Positions 8,014-15,105 of a stretch of 17,912 nucleotides of DNA are shown one piece after another. Positions within the stretch are counted from its first letter, which is position 1. Every line of letters begins with the position of its first letter. Source of the DNA: UBA7185 sp964606855 (GTDB lineage Bacteria > Bacillota > Peptococcia > Peptococcales > Peptococcaceae); contig CAZSHM010000037.1 of assembly GCA_964606855.1 (NCBI GenBank), positions 1-17,912 of the forward strand, written 5' to 3'. The position numbers and the translations under genes were made by a program. Under the pieces are notes generated by a model. It ran no database searches. It saw only the letters and a list, made by a program, of their open reading frames with translations, and was not told the DNA's origin.

Positions 8014-8834
8014 ACAACAGGAAATATCTGGCGGCGGCCATCCAGATCGATACGCAGAACGACAAGGCCGCCAACTGGCGGGAGATGGAACGCCTGCTGG
8101 ACGAGGCGGCGGAGCGGGGCGCGCGGCTGGCGGTCTTTCCGGAGACGGTGAACGTTCTGAGCGGGGAGGCGGCCTTCGCGGAGCCGATCCCCGGCCCCAC
8201 CACAGAGCGCTTGTCCCGCAAAGCGCGGGAGCACGGCATCTGGATCCACGGCGGCAGCATCAGCCGCGTCAATCCGAACGGGGGACGGACCTACAACACC
8301 AGCGTCCTGATCAACCCCGCGGGAGAGGTTGTGGCCGAATACAGCAAGCTGCACAATTTTGATATGACGCTGCCCGACGGCAGCTGCGTGCGCGAGTCCG
8401 ACCGCAAGGAGCCGGGGCGCGAGATCGTTACCGTACAGACGGAGCTGGGCTGCCTGGGATTTGCGATCTGCTACGATCTGCGCTTTCCGGAGCTCTTCCG
8501 GCTGCTGGCGCTGGCGGGCGCGGAGATCGTTTTTCTGCCGGCCAACTTCACCATGCCGACCGGCAAGGACCATTGGGAACCGCTCCTGCGCGCCCGCGCC
8601 ATCGAGAACGCCTGCTACGTCCTCGCGCCGAATCAGATCGGTGTCAAGGAGCGCTTCACCGCCTACGGCAACAGCATGATTGTCGATCCCTGGGGCACGG
8701 TGCTCGCACGCGCCGCCGACAAGCCCGGCGTCATTGTGGCGGAGATCGATCTCGACTATCTGGACGCGGTGCGGCAGCGCAACCCCATCTTCCAGAACCG
8801 CCGCGAGGATGTCTATCAGCTGCGGAGGCTGTGA
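8010..8834 (+). CDS. Nitrilase-superfamily carbon-nitrogen hydrolase (Nit-like amidase)
   Basis: This 274-aa protein carries the complete Glu-Lys-Cys triad of the nitrilase superfamily: E45 in VFPET, K113 in YSKLHNFD, and C154 in ICYDLRFPEL. These surroundings resemble the Nit1/Nit2 branch (omega-amidase or deaminated-glutathione amidase), which hydrolyses dicarboxylate monoamides such as alpha-ketoglutaramate. The exact substrate cannot be read from sequence. The ATG overlaps the glpK stop (ATGA), so it is translationally coupled as the last gene of the prfA-prmC-glpK run; a 20-bp stem terminator follows 31 nt later. A functional link with glycerol metabolism is not obvious, and metabolite repair is a reasonable guess. 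Confidence 0.88.
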   Translation: MNNRKYLAAAIQIDTQNDKAANWREMERLLDEAAERGARLAVFPETVNVLSGEAAFAEPIPGPTTERLSRKAREHGIWIHGGSISRVNPNGGRTYNTSVLINPAGEVVAEYSKLHNFDMTLPDGSCVRESDRKEPGREIVTVQTELGCLGFAICYDLRFPELFRLLALAGAEIVFLPANFTMPTGKDHWEPLLRARAIENACYVLAPNQIGVKERFTAYGNSMIVDPWGTVLARAADKPGVIVAEIDLDYLDAVRQRNPIFQNRREDVYQLRRL

Positions 8835-8865
8835 GCGCCGAAGGGAGCGCGGCGAGCGGAGACAA

Positions 8866-8910
8866 AAAGCGCCCCGACGGACGTGCGTGACACGTCCGTC
8901 GGGGCGCTTT
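8866..8910. terminator. Perfect 20-bp stem, bidirectional intrinsic terminator
   Basis: Arms 8866-8885 and 8891-8910 are perfectly complementary over 20 bp around a 5-nt loop. The plus-strand side ends in only TTT, while the minus-strand side runs into TTTTT. It sits between the plus operon ending at 8834 and the minus operon running toward it from 11048, so it probably stops both. Confidence 0.85.
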
Positions 8911-9003
8911 GCCGATGCGCCCGGCGGCGCGGCGTGTGCCTCAGCAGGCAGAATCCCGGGGCGCGGACGGATCCGCACCGCGCGAGGCCGCGGAATCCGG
9001 CGC

Positions 9004-9103
9004 NNNNNNNNNNNNNNNNNNNNNNNNNNNNNNNNNNNNNNNNNNNNNNNNNNNNNNNNNNNNNNNNNNNNNNNNNNNNNNNNNNNNNNNNNNNNNNNNN
9101 NNN
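9004..9103. other. Assembly gap 1 (100 N)
   Basis: Exactly 100 N, the usual placeholder for a gap of unknown size. It removes the 3' end of the DUF951 gene. The 93 bases between the terminator and the gap (8911-9003) hold no gene I can recognise; they end in GCGGAATCCGGCGC, a motif also found at the edge of gap 2. Confidence 0.99.
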
Positions 9104-9286
9104 GGAGAGCAGCACCCGTTTGATGGATTTCTCCAGCTTGACGCGCGGAATCCAAACCTGATGTCCGCAGCCGGTGCAGCGCATGCGGAAATCCATGCCG
9201 ACGCGCAGGATCTCCCACTGGTCCGCGCCGCAGGGATGCTTTTTTTTCGTTTGCACGATGTCCCCCACATAGAGTTTCATGGGCAT
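9104..9286 (-). CDS. DUF951 family protein (3' end lost in assembly gap)
   Basis: Sixty-one residues are visible, starting MPMKLYVGDIVQTKKKHPCG. The family pattern is clear: a VGD...KKKHPCG opening, WEILRVGMDFRMRCTGCGH with a CxxC pair, then a basic IPRVKLEKSIKRV helix. DUF951 proteins are usually 60-70 aa, so nearly the whole gene is present and its stop should lie in the gap. Their function is not known; they are small cytoplasmic proteins common in Firmicutes. The ATG at 9286 has AGGAG 10 nt upstream and overlaps the mscS stop; another ATG at 9280 forms an ATGA overlap and is the alternative start. Cotranscription with mscS is expected. Confidence 0.88.
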
Positions 9287-10284
9287 TGCGGTTCTTCTCC
9301 TTTCCGGTTGGGCGCGGACGGTTCTGCGCTCGCCGGCCCGGCGTGCGGTGTGATCAGTTCGACTTTTGGATAGGCGATCTCCACGCCCGCGGTATCGAGC
9401 GCCGTTTTCACGGCCTGCCGCAGCGCGCGCTCGATGACCAGCTGCTGCCAGTGCCAGGCGGTAAAGCTGAGACGCACCATCACTGCGGAATCGGCAAAAT
9501 CGGTGACGCCGAGCACGTGCGGCGTCTCCTCAAAATCGTCCGCATAGCGGGCGGACACTTCGGCGCAGGCCTGCTCCAGCACCGCAAAGACACGCGTCAG
9601 ATCCTCCTCGTAGGCGATGCCCACGTCCACATAGCCGCGCTGGGCGGCACGGCTGTAATTGACAACGCGGCCGATGCTGCCGTTGGCGATAATCATCAGC
9701 TCGCCGTCGGCGGTCAGCACCTTGGTGGTCTTCATGCCGATCTCGCGCACCTGGCCCTGGATATTGTCGATCTGTACATACTCCCCCACGGCATACTGGT
9801 TCTCCAGCACGATAAAGATGCCGCTCATGAGATCCTGCACGACGCTCTGCGCGCCGAAGGCCACAGCCAGGCTGAGGATACCCGCGCCGGCGAGGATGGT
9901 CGTCACGGAAAAGCCCACCATGTCCAGGCAGGTGATGGCGGCGATAAAGTAGAGCGTGTAGCTGGCGATGCTTTTGAAAAGTTTGGAGAGCGTCTGCAGC
10001 CGCTTTTCCTCCATCTCCCGCGCATCCTTATGGCTGATGGTCATGGTGACGCGGTTGCGGAACACTTTCTCGATCATGCGGCAGACAATCTGCCGCACGA
10101 GCAGGGTCAGCAGCACCACAATGAGAATGCGCACGCCGATGCCCGCGTAGCTGAGCAGGGCCTCTTTGGAGAAGAGGTCGAGGAACTGGCGCATCGCGTC
10201 GGATCCGGTCTGCACGGCGGCGCCCGCCGTGCCGGGAACGTCTGCCGCCGCCGCGGCAAGCGGGAATGTGGCCGATGGGATCAT
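9277..10284 (-). CDS. Small-conductance mechanosensitive channel (MscS family)
   Basis: MscS channels open under membrane tension and release small solutes during hypo-osmotic shock. This 335-aa protein has three membrane segments at about 46-66, 106-125 and 127-162. The last is the pore helix with the Gly/Ala pattern LAGAGILSLAVAFGAQSVVQ, followed by DLMSGIFIVLENQYAVGEYV, the strongest family signature, and the cytoplasmic beta domain (IQGQVREIGMKTTKV, ANGSI). The start at 10284 is set by AGGAGGG (10294-10300 on the minus strand) with 9-nt spacing; longer upstream frames read into cvpA in another frame. It lies 56 nt after the cvpA-like gene and overlaps DUF951, a cluster seen in many Clostridia. 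Confidence 0.95.
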   Translation of the reverse strand: MIPSATFPLAAAAADVPGTAGAAVQTGSDAMRQFLDLFSKEALLSYAGIGVRILIVVLLTLLVRQIVCRMIEKVFRNRVTMTISHKDAREMEEKRLQTLSKLFKSIASYTLYFIAAITCLDMVGFSVTTILAGAGILSLAVAFGAQSVVQDLMSGIFIVLENQYAVGEYVQIDNIQGQVREIGMKTTKVLTADGELMIIANGSIGRVVNYSRAAQRGYVDVGIAYEEDLTRVFAVLEQACAEVSARYADDFEETPHVLGVTDFADSAVMVRLSFTAWHWQQLVIERALRQAVKTALDTAGVEIAYPKVELITPHAGPASAEPSAPNRKGEEPQCP

Positions 10285-10340
10285 GGCAGGGAACCCTCCT
10301 TTGTCTGTATCATAGAAGTGTGTGGCGGAACAGGCTGTGC

Positions 10341-11048
10341 TCACGGCGGCGGGACTGGAGTGCCGGCCGCCGGATTCAAGAGCTGGCTGCAAAAGTGTAG
10401 AATCTGGGACTGTGAGAGAAACGTGCCGTCCATCAGCCCCAGGATGCTGATACCTTTGTAGAGAATCAGGAGCGTCACGCCTGCCAGGGCCAGCGAGGCG
10501 AGCATCCCGCCCACACGGTCCGCCAGACCCACCACCGGCACCAGGTGAATCACGCCGGATGCCGCGTGGGCGAGGAGAAAGAGCAGCACGGAGAGCAGGA
10601 GCCAGAGCCCGATGAACACCACTCCCCGCAGAAGCGAGGTGGCCACGGTGGTTGCGATGACATCCGCCATAGTGGCGTAGACGCCCGCGCCCACGGCGTT
10701 GATCTGCTCTTGCACGGCGGAGAGGATGCTCTGGCGCAGCGAGGCCGGCAGGAAGGACTGATCCAGATAGGCATAGAGTTCGCCGAGTCCGGAGAAACTC
10801 GCCAGGAGCGTGGAGAAATCCGGCGGCATCGGGAGAATCTCCACGACGTACGCGGCCAGTTTGTCCGCCAGCAAAAACCGGCCGTTGATCCAGGTCGTGA
10901 CGGCCGGCGCCAGGATGTAGCTCAGGAGAAGCGCCAGGACGTTGCCGAAGAGCCCAAGCAGGCTCTTGAGAAACCCGCGGGAAAAGCCCACGATGGCCAC
11001 AAGGACGAAGATAGCCACCAAAATCCAGTCGAGCACGGTGCTGAGCAT
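10341..11048 (-). CDS. CvpA-family membrane protein
   Basis: This 235-aa integral membrane protein starts MLSTVLDWILVAIFVLVAIV and has two N-terminal membrane helices (about 5-22 and 27-48) separated by GFSRGFLKSLLGLFG, the characteristic CvpA opening. A middle soluble stretch precedes two more helices around RGVVFIGLWLLLSVLLF and LASLALAGVTLLILY, with DRVGGM just before the last, again a CvpA-family feature. The biochemical role of the family is unclear; the name comes from colicin V production. The ATG at 11048 has AGGAGG at 11058-11063, 9 nt upstream. It is the first gene of the minus-strand operon and has a sigma-A-like promoter at 11137-11165. Confidence 0.82.
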   Translation of the reverse strand: MLSTVLDWILVAIFVLVAIVGFSRGFLKSLLGLFGNVLALLLSYILAPAVTTWINGRFLLADKLAAYVVEILPMPPDFSTLLASFSGLGELYAYLDQSFLPASLRQSILSAVQEQINAVGAGVYATMADVIATTVATSLLRGVVFIGLWLLLSVLLFLLAHAASGVIHLVPVVGLADRVGGMLASLALAGVTLLILYKGISILGLMDGTFLSQSQILHFCSQLLNPAAGTPVPPP

Positions 11049-11136
11049 AAAAGGGTTCCTCCTTGTGAGCGGGGTGCCGCCGGCGTGCCGGAGCGGCGAT
11101 TCTGAGGGACTTCCGAACGCGGCCCCTCTGAGGCTT

Positions 11137-11165
11137 AGTGTACCATGAATCCGGCGCATTGTCAG
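11137..11165 (-). promoter_or_regulatory. Sigma-A promoter for the cvpA-mscS-DUF951 operon
   Basis: On the minus strand, CTGACA (11160-11165) and TACACT (11137-11142) are separated by exactly 17 bp, about 90 bp upstream of the cvpA start. Five of six -35 bases and four of six -10 bases fit consensus. Confidence 0.65.
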
Positions 11166-11255
11166 CAGAAAATCGCCGGGCCGACGCGGATTTTTTCGGC
11201 TGCGGCCGGGGCGCGGCGCACATTCCCGGCTGCCGGGGGAAAAGCGAAAAAACTA

Positions 11256-11284
11256 TTGAGACAAAATCCCCCGCATGCTATAAT
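11256..11284 (+). promoter_or_regulatory. Sigma-A promoter for scfA
   Basis: TTGAGA (11256-11261), 17-bp spacer, and a perfect TATAAT (11279-11284), 42 bp before the scfA ATG. It is one of the most consensus-like promoters in the window, in an AT-rich patch unlike the surrounding GC-rich DNA. It faces away from the cvpA promoter about 90 bp to the left. Confidence 0.85.
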
Positions 11285-11326
11285 AAAAAAGAAGTTTCGA
11301 TTTTTCGGCCCAAGGAGGGAAGCATC

Positions 11327-11467
11327 ATGAAACACATCAAAACGATCAGCGTTCCGAATCTGCAGTCCACATTGAAAAAAGGCGGTTGCGGCGAATGCCA
11401 GACATCCTGCCAGTCTGCCTGCAAGACATCCTGCACGGTGGGCAATCAGGCCTGCAAAAACAACTGA
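11327..11467 (+). CDS. scfA: SCIFF ranthipeptide precursor (six cysteines in forty-five residues)
   Basis: This 46-aa peptide begins MKHIKTISVPNLQ and carries six cysteines at residues 21, 24, 28, 32, 36 and 43, within GGCGECQTSCQSACKTSC and the following TVGNQAC. This matches the nearly invariant SCIFF family of Clostridia. In known cases a radical-SAM enzyme with an SPASM domain installs sulfur-to-carbon thioether links between cysteines and partner residues; a role in quorum-type signalling has been proposed for related ranthipeptides. The Shine-Dalgarno AAGGAGGGA is 7 nt before the ATG. It has its own strong promoter and a long hairpin terminator, so it looks monocistronic. Unusually, the maturase gene is not adjacent: a nitroreductase follows and cvpA lies upstream on the other strand. 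Confidence 0.96.
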   Translation: MKHIKTISVPNLQSTLKKGGCGECQTSCQSACKTSCTVGNQACKNN

Positions 11468-11475
11468 TCCAACGG

Positions 11476-11566
11476 ATAGGACTTCCGCACCGGATCCGGG
11501 TAGCGCGGGGCACGGACGCGACGTGTCGGGCTTCGCGCGGCCGGCGGCACGGCAGTCCTATTTTTT
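11476..11566 (+). terminator. Long hairpin terminator after scfA
   Basis: ATAGGACT (11476-11483) pairs perfectly with AGTCCTAT (11554-11561), followed by a run of T to 11566. Inside, CCG/CGG, another CCG/CGG, and GCGCG/CGCGC blocks extend the stem imperfectly. It begins 8 nt after the scfA stop. The size (about 85 nt) is large for a simple terminator, so it may also stabilise the small mRNA. Confidence 0.65.
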
Positions 11567-11626
11567 GTCAAGACCCGCATACGCGTGTCGGGTGTCCCCG
11601 CGCGCGAACAGAAGGAGGCGTGTACA

Positions 11627-12163
11627 ATGGATTTTTTGCAATTAGCGGCCAAACGTCAGAGTGACCGCGCGTTTTCCGACCGCAAGGTGGAGCGCGAGGC
11701 GCTGATGCGATGCCTGGAGGCCGCGCGCCTGGCGCCGTCGGCCTGCAATTCGCAGCCGTGGAAATTTGTCGTGATCGACGATCCGGTTCAGTGCGCGAAA
11801 GCGGCAGAGGCGGTGATCGCAAACCCCATGCACATCAACAAGTTTGCCGCCACGGCGCCGGTTTTGGTGGCGGTGGTCGAGGAGCCGGCGCTGCTGACGG
11901 GCATGCGCCAGTCCAACCGCTGGGCGCAGTTTGACCTGGGCAGCGCCACGGCGAATTTCTGTCTGGAAGCGGCGGAACAGGGGCTGGGCACCTGCATCAT
12001 GGGCGCCTTCGACGAGGACCGGATGAAAGAACTGCTCCATGTGCCGGAACAGAGCCGCGTTTTTGTGATGCTGGCGGTGGGCTATCCCGCAGGCGAGACG
12101 CGCGCCAAGACGCGCCGCGACGTGGAGTCCATCTGCAGCTTTAACGCGTACGAGGCCCGCTGA
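11627..12163 (+). CDS. Nitroreductase family protein
   Basis: This 178-aa protein is a small FMN-dependent NAD(P)H oxidoreductase of the nitroreductase fold. Near the N-terminus AAKRQSDRAFSDR corresponds to the R-x-S-x-R phosphate/FMN-binding motif, then AARLAPSACNSQPWKFVV is the second family block. The central ATANFCLEAAEQGLGTCIMGAF and a C-terminal LAVGYPAGETRAKTRR complete it. The natural substrate is not predictable. AAGGAGG (11612-11618) lies 8 nt before the ATG. It follows the scfA terminator with no convincing promoter of its own in the 60-bp gap, so readthrough from scfA is possible. The stop overlaps the next ATG by one base (TGATG), giving a two-gene unit with the HAD enzyme. Confidence 0.9.
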   Translation: MDFLQLAAKRQSDRAFSDRKVEREALMRCLEAARLAPSACNSQPWKFVVIDDPVQCAKAAEAVIANPMHINKFAATAPVLVAVVEEPALLTGMRQSNRWAQFDLGSATANFCLEAAEQGLGTCIMGAFDEDRMKELLHVPEQSRVFVMLAVGYPAGETRAKTRRDVESICSFNAYEAR

Positions 12164-12891
12164 TGGCGGATGCGACAGCGCGGGAGATGCGCGGGGATGC
12201 CGAGCCGGTCTACAGCACCGTGCTCTTTGACGCCGACGGCACGCTGCTGGATTTCTCCAAGGCGGAGACGGCCGCGCTGCGCAAAGCGTTCGCCGCGCAC
12301 GGCTTTCCGCTAGATGTGCGGATTGCGGCCCGTTACAGAGAGATCAACAACGGGCTGTGGTCCGATTTCGAGCAGGGACGCATCGAAAAGCCGGAGATCC
12401 TGCGCAGGCGCTTTACACAACTCTTTGCCGAACTGGGCATCGACTACGACGGCATTGCCTTCAACGACGAGTATCTGCGCTACATGGGAGAGGGATTCTA
12501 TACTGTGGACGGCGCGGAGGAGATCTGCCGGGCGCTTGCCCCGCACTGCAGCCTGTATTTCGCCACAAACGGCAATGTGCGGACACAGTTGAGCCGCATC
12601 GCCGGGTCGGGGCTGGAGAAATATTTCCTCGGCACATTTGTCTCCGAGGCGGCGGGGGCGCCAAAGCCGTCGCCTATCTTTTTCGAGTACTGTTTCAGCC
12701 GTATCCCGCATCTGGACAAGGGCAGAACCATTATCGTCGGCGACTCGCTCTACTCCGATATCAAGGGCGGCCGCGACGCGGGGATCTTCACCTGCTGGTT
12801 CAACCCGCTGGGGAAACCGTGCGGCGATGTGCGGCCGGATTACGAGATCCGTACCCTGGACGCGCTGCGCGGCATTATCCTGGGCGGTTGA
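12163..12891 (+). CDS. HAD-family hydrolase, YjjG-like pyrimidine nucleotidase
   Basis: YjjG-type HAD enzymes dephosphorylate non-canonical pyrimidine nucleoside monophosphates in the cytoplasm. All four HAD motifs are present in this 242-aa protein: FDADGTLLDF (nucleophile D23, acid D25), FATNGN, the Lys of GAPKPSP, and IVGDSLYSDIKGG. The cap region with NNGLWSDFEQGRIEKPEIL is the feature that points to the YjjG subgroup; a general HAD phosphatase is the alternative. The start overlaps the nitroreductase stop by one base, so the pair is coupled. The first 14 residues look like an extension before YSTVLFDADGT, and an internal ATG at 12187 could be used. The gene ends 13 bases before assembly gap 2. 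Confidence 0.88.
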   Translation: MADATAREMRGDAEPVYSTVLFDADGTLLDFSKAETAALRKAFAAHGFPLDVRIAARYREINNGLWSDFEQGRIEKPEILRRRFTQLFAELGIDYDGIAFNDEYLRYMGEGFYTVDGAEEICRALAPHCSLYFATNGNVRTQLSRIAGSGLEKYFLGTFVSEAAGAPKPSPIFFEYCFSRIPHLDKGRTIIVGDSLYSDIKGGRDAGIFTCWFNPLGKPCGDVRPDYEIRTLDALRGIILGG

Positions 12892-12904
12892 GGAATCCGG
12901 CGCG

Positions 12905-13004
12905 NNNNNNNNNNNNNNNNNNNNNNNNNNNNNNNNNNNNNNNNNNNNNNNNNNNNNNNNNNNNNNNNNNNNNNNNNNNNNNNNNNNNNNNNNNNNNNNN
13001 NNNN
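12905..13004. other. Assembly gap 2 (100 N)
   Basis: Exactly 100 N, true length unknown. The left flank ends in GAGGAATCCGGCGCG, sharing GGAATCCGGCGC with the left flank of gap 1. The right flank (13005-13139) has no gene I can identify; it is open in one frame up to the next start codon but lacks a good initiation site. Confidence 0.99.
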
Positions 13005-13139
13005 CGGCTTTTTCGCATTTTGGCCTGCTGCGGATGCAAAGGGGCGCAGCGGATTGAAACGGAACAGGTTGCGCTTGTCCCGCGGATTGCCGCGAGGGAA
13101 GCGTTTCTCGTCAAGTTCTCTCAGGAAAGGAATACGACC

Positions 13140-15005
13140 ATGATCTATCATGTTATCCTGCAGGCTGTCCTGGAGCCTGCACCGCATCCTGTTACACGCA
13201 CGCTGCTGCTGCCGGAGCCGATTCTGCTGGAGGAGCTGAGCCAGGTTCTGGACCTCTGTTTCCGCTGGACGCCGGGGCACAGCGAGTTTGTCTCCGAAGC
13301 GATCCCTGCAGTGCGTTTTACAAAGCACGCCGTCGCCCCGGACGGGAAGCGTTCGCCCTATAATCTTTCCAAACGGGAGAAGGCGTTCTCCATGGGGAAG
13401 GTCACACTGGATGTGCTGCTGTCACAGGAGGGGATGTTCTACTATTATCAGGAAACTTATCGTCTCGGCCGCGTGTCTTTCCATATTTTGCAGGGAGACG
13501 AGGCTTTGCCGCAGCGGCATCCCGAAATCCGTCTCCTGGACTGGGAGGGGGAGCTCCGGGTGGCGGGCGCGCCGGACGAGGAAGGCCTGGAACGCCTTCT
13601 GCCCTCTCTGGAGGAGCGCATCTTCTCCGAGCGCAAACGCCGTGAGTTCTTGACCGACAGGCTGCTCTCCGAGTCCTTTCAGGAAGAGCTGGACGAGCCG
13701 GAGGAAGATTCGGAGGCGGAGCAGAGGGAACTCTTGGAGGACATCCTTGACAATCTCGACGAAGTGTTTCCCGGGGTTACGAACGCGAAAGCGAAAAAGA
13801 TCCGTGCGGAGATTGAGCGGATCAGAAAACTTTCCAAACAGACGCTTTCCCTGCGGGAGTGCCTGGAAAAGGAGAACGTATCCGTGCTGCGGGAGCTCGC
13901 CCGTCACAGTGGTTTCTGCGGAATCAGCCGGCTGCGCAAAGCGGAACTCGTGGAGTATCTGGTGCAGCACATGCTGGATCCCGATTTCTTGCGCGGCCGC
14001 CTGTCCGCCATGGCGCTGCCGGAGTTGGATTTGCTGGAGCAATTGGCAGAGAGCAATCTGCTGGCGCTCTCCCCTGAGGTGGAGTATATGAGCAGAAATC
14101 CGCGCTGGAACGGGCTCTGCTATCTGCATCCGAAAGATGGAATCCTGTACATGCCCGTTGAATTTCACAAACCGCTGCTGGAGACACTGCAGGACAAAGA
14201 TTTTCTGAGGCGGGCCAAAAAATTTACCGACTTGCACATGTGCTGTCTGATGGGGACGTACCTGTACGGCGTGTGCCCGCTCTCACAACTGCGGCGGCTT
14301 GCCCTGCGGCTGAGGGGAGACGAAAGCGGTTTGGAGCTGGCCGATGAAACGTATCTGTTGGAGCAGTTGTACTGTGGAGGGGATCGCAGGTGGGAATATG
14401 TCTTCGATGGGGAACAGGTGATTCACAGGATACTGAGTGCCCGGCTGATCGGCGAGGGAGCCTCCGCCCAGAGCATTTCCGAGAGCTTAGCTGTGCAGGA
14501 GAGCCAGGATGACTACTATCTCCCCGACCGGGAGGATTTTCCTGTTCTGCTGTCGCAGCCGTTCCTTTTTACGCCCGGGATGGGGGAATTCTGGAATACG
14601 GTGGAACCGTGCCTCAAAACGGAAGGAAATCTCCAGGAAGAGATGAGTGTTCTGGAGCTCTGTATTCGCGGCGGGGAAAATTTCCAGGGTATATGGGAAT
14701 GGATCGAGGGGCGACTGGAGATCCCGGACGAGGAGACATTGAACAGAGTGCTGCAAGCGCTGCAGGACTTCTGGAACGATACACCTATGTGGAAGAACAG
14801 CGGTTATTCTCCGAACCAAAAGGCGGCGCGCCTGCGGGAACAGCAAAAAGCGAAGCCGTCAAAGAAAGCGAAGAAAGCAAAGAAATCCCCAAAATCCAAA
14901 AAACCCCAAACAGAGCAAAAAAAGCAAGGCACGCAAGAGCCTCGGGACACGGGGGGAAAAATTATATCCCTGCAGGAGCGCCGCCAGAAGGGCAAGAAGC
15001 GCTGA
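13140..15005 (+). CDS. Uncharacterised 621-aa protein with PRiA4b-ORF3-like N-terminus and Lys-rich tail
   Basis: I do not recognise this protein as a whole. The first 120 residues (MIYHVILQAVLEP, then LSQVLDLCFRWTPGHSEF and later YRLGRVSFHILQG) weakly resemble the plasmid pRiA4b ORF-3-like fold. An acidic linker (DEPEEDSEAEQRE, about 182-198) and a charged helix with KAKKIRAEIERIRKL follow. Residues about 245-280 (LRELARHSGF...LRKAELVEYLVQ) look like a SAP or Rho-N-type nucleic-acid-binding helix pair. The last 60 residues are Lys/Ala/Pro-rich and disordered. The start has AGGAAAGG (13123-13130) 9 nt upstream. The DNA is visibly less GC-rich than neighbouring genes, which hints at horizontal acquisition. 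No membrane segment or signal peptide is seen; function unknown. Confidence 0.8.
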   Translation: MIYHVILQAVLEPAPHPVTRTLLLPEPILLEELSQVLDLCFRWTPGHSEFVSEAIPAVRFTKHAVAPDGKRSPYNLSKREKAFSMGKVTLDVLLSQEGMFYYYQETYRLGRVSFHILQGDEALPQRHPEIRLLDWEGELRVAGAPDEEGLERLLPSLEERIFSERKRREFLTDRLLSESFQEELDEPEEDSEAEQRELLEDILDNLDEVFPGVTNAKAKKIRAEIERIRKLSKQTLSLRECLEKENVSVLRELARHSGFCGISRLRKAELVEYLVQHMLDPDFLRGRLSAMALPELDLLEQLAESNLLALSPEVEYMSRNPRWNGLCYLHPKDGILYMPVEFHKPLLETLQDKDFLRRAKKFTDLHMCCLMGTYLYGVCPLSQLRRLALRLRGDESGLELADETYLLEQLYCGGDRRWEYVFDGEQVIHRILSARLIGEGASAQSISESLAVQESQDDYYLPDREDFPVLLSQPFLFTPGMGEFWNTVEPCLKTEGNLQEEMSVLELCIRGGENFQGIWEWIEGRLEIPDEETLNRVLQALQDFWNDTPMWKNSGYSPNQKAARLREQQKAKPSKKAKKAKKSPKSKKPQTEQKKQGTQEPRDTGGKIISLQERRQKGKKR

Positions 15006-15036
15006 GAAGGGGGCTAGCGGCAGGGACAAGCGCCGC

Positions 15037-15077
15037 AAAAAAAGGACTGAAAACCATCTGGTTTTGCAGTCCTTTTT
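15037..15077. terminator. Bidirectional terminator between convergent genes
   Basis: AAAAAGGACTG plus AAAACCA (15039-15056) pairs with TGGTTTT and CAGTCCTTTTT (15059-15077), with one bulged G at 15066. There are A- and T-runs on both sides. It lies between the plus-strand 621-aa gene and the minus-strand aldo/keto reductase and can stop both. Confidence 0.9.
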
Positions 15078-15105
15078 GCGGAAAAGCGGAGTGCGGATCC
15101 TGCGC

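Noticed and set aside
10285..10340. A separate promoter for mscS
   Set aside because: TATGAT is present on the minus strand, but no -35 box lies at the proper distance; readthrough from cvpA is simpler.
9286..10461. Plus-strand 391-codon frame opposite mscS
   Set aside because: The His/Asp/Gly-rich translation has no motifs and lies opposite a clear mscS gene.
11147..11157. GAATCCGGCGC as a third copy of the gap-edge motif
   Set aside because: It lies within the spacer of a good promoter and may be chance; I mention it only as context for the gap finding.
12357..15005. An 882-codon frame continuous across gap 2
   Set aside because: It is created by the 100-N placeholder and runs out of frame through the HAD gene; the real gene starts at 13140 with a good ribosome site.
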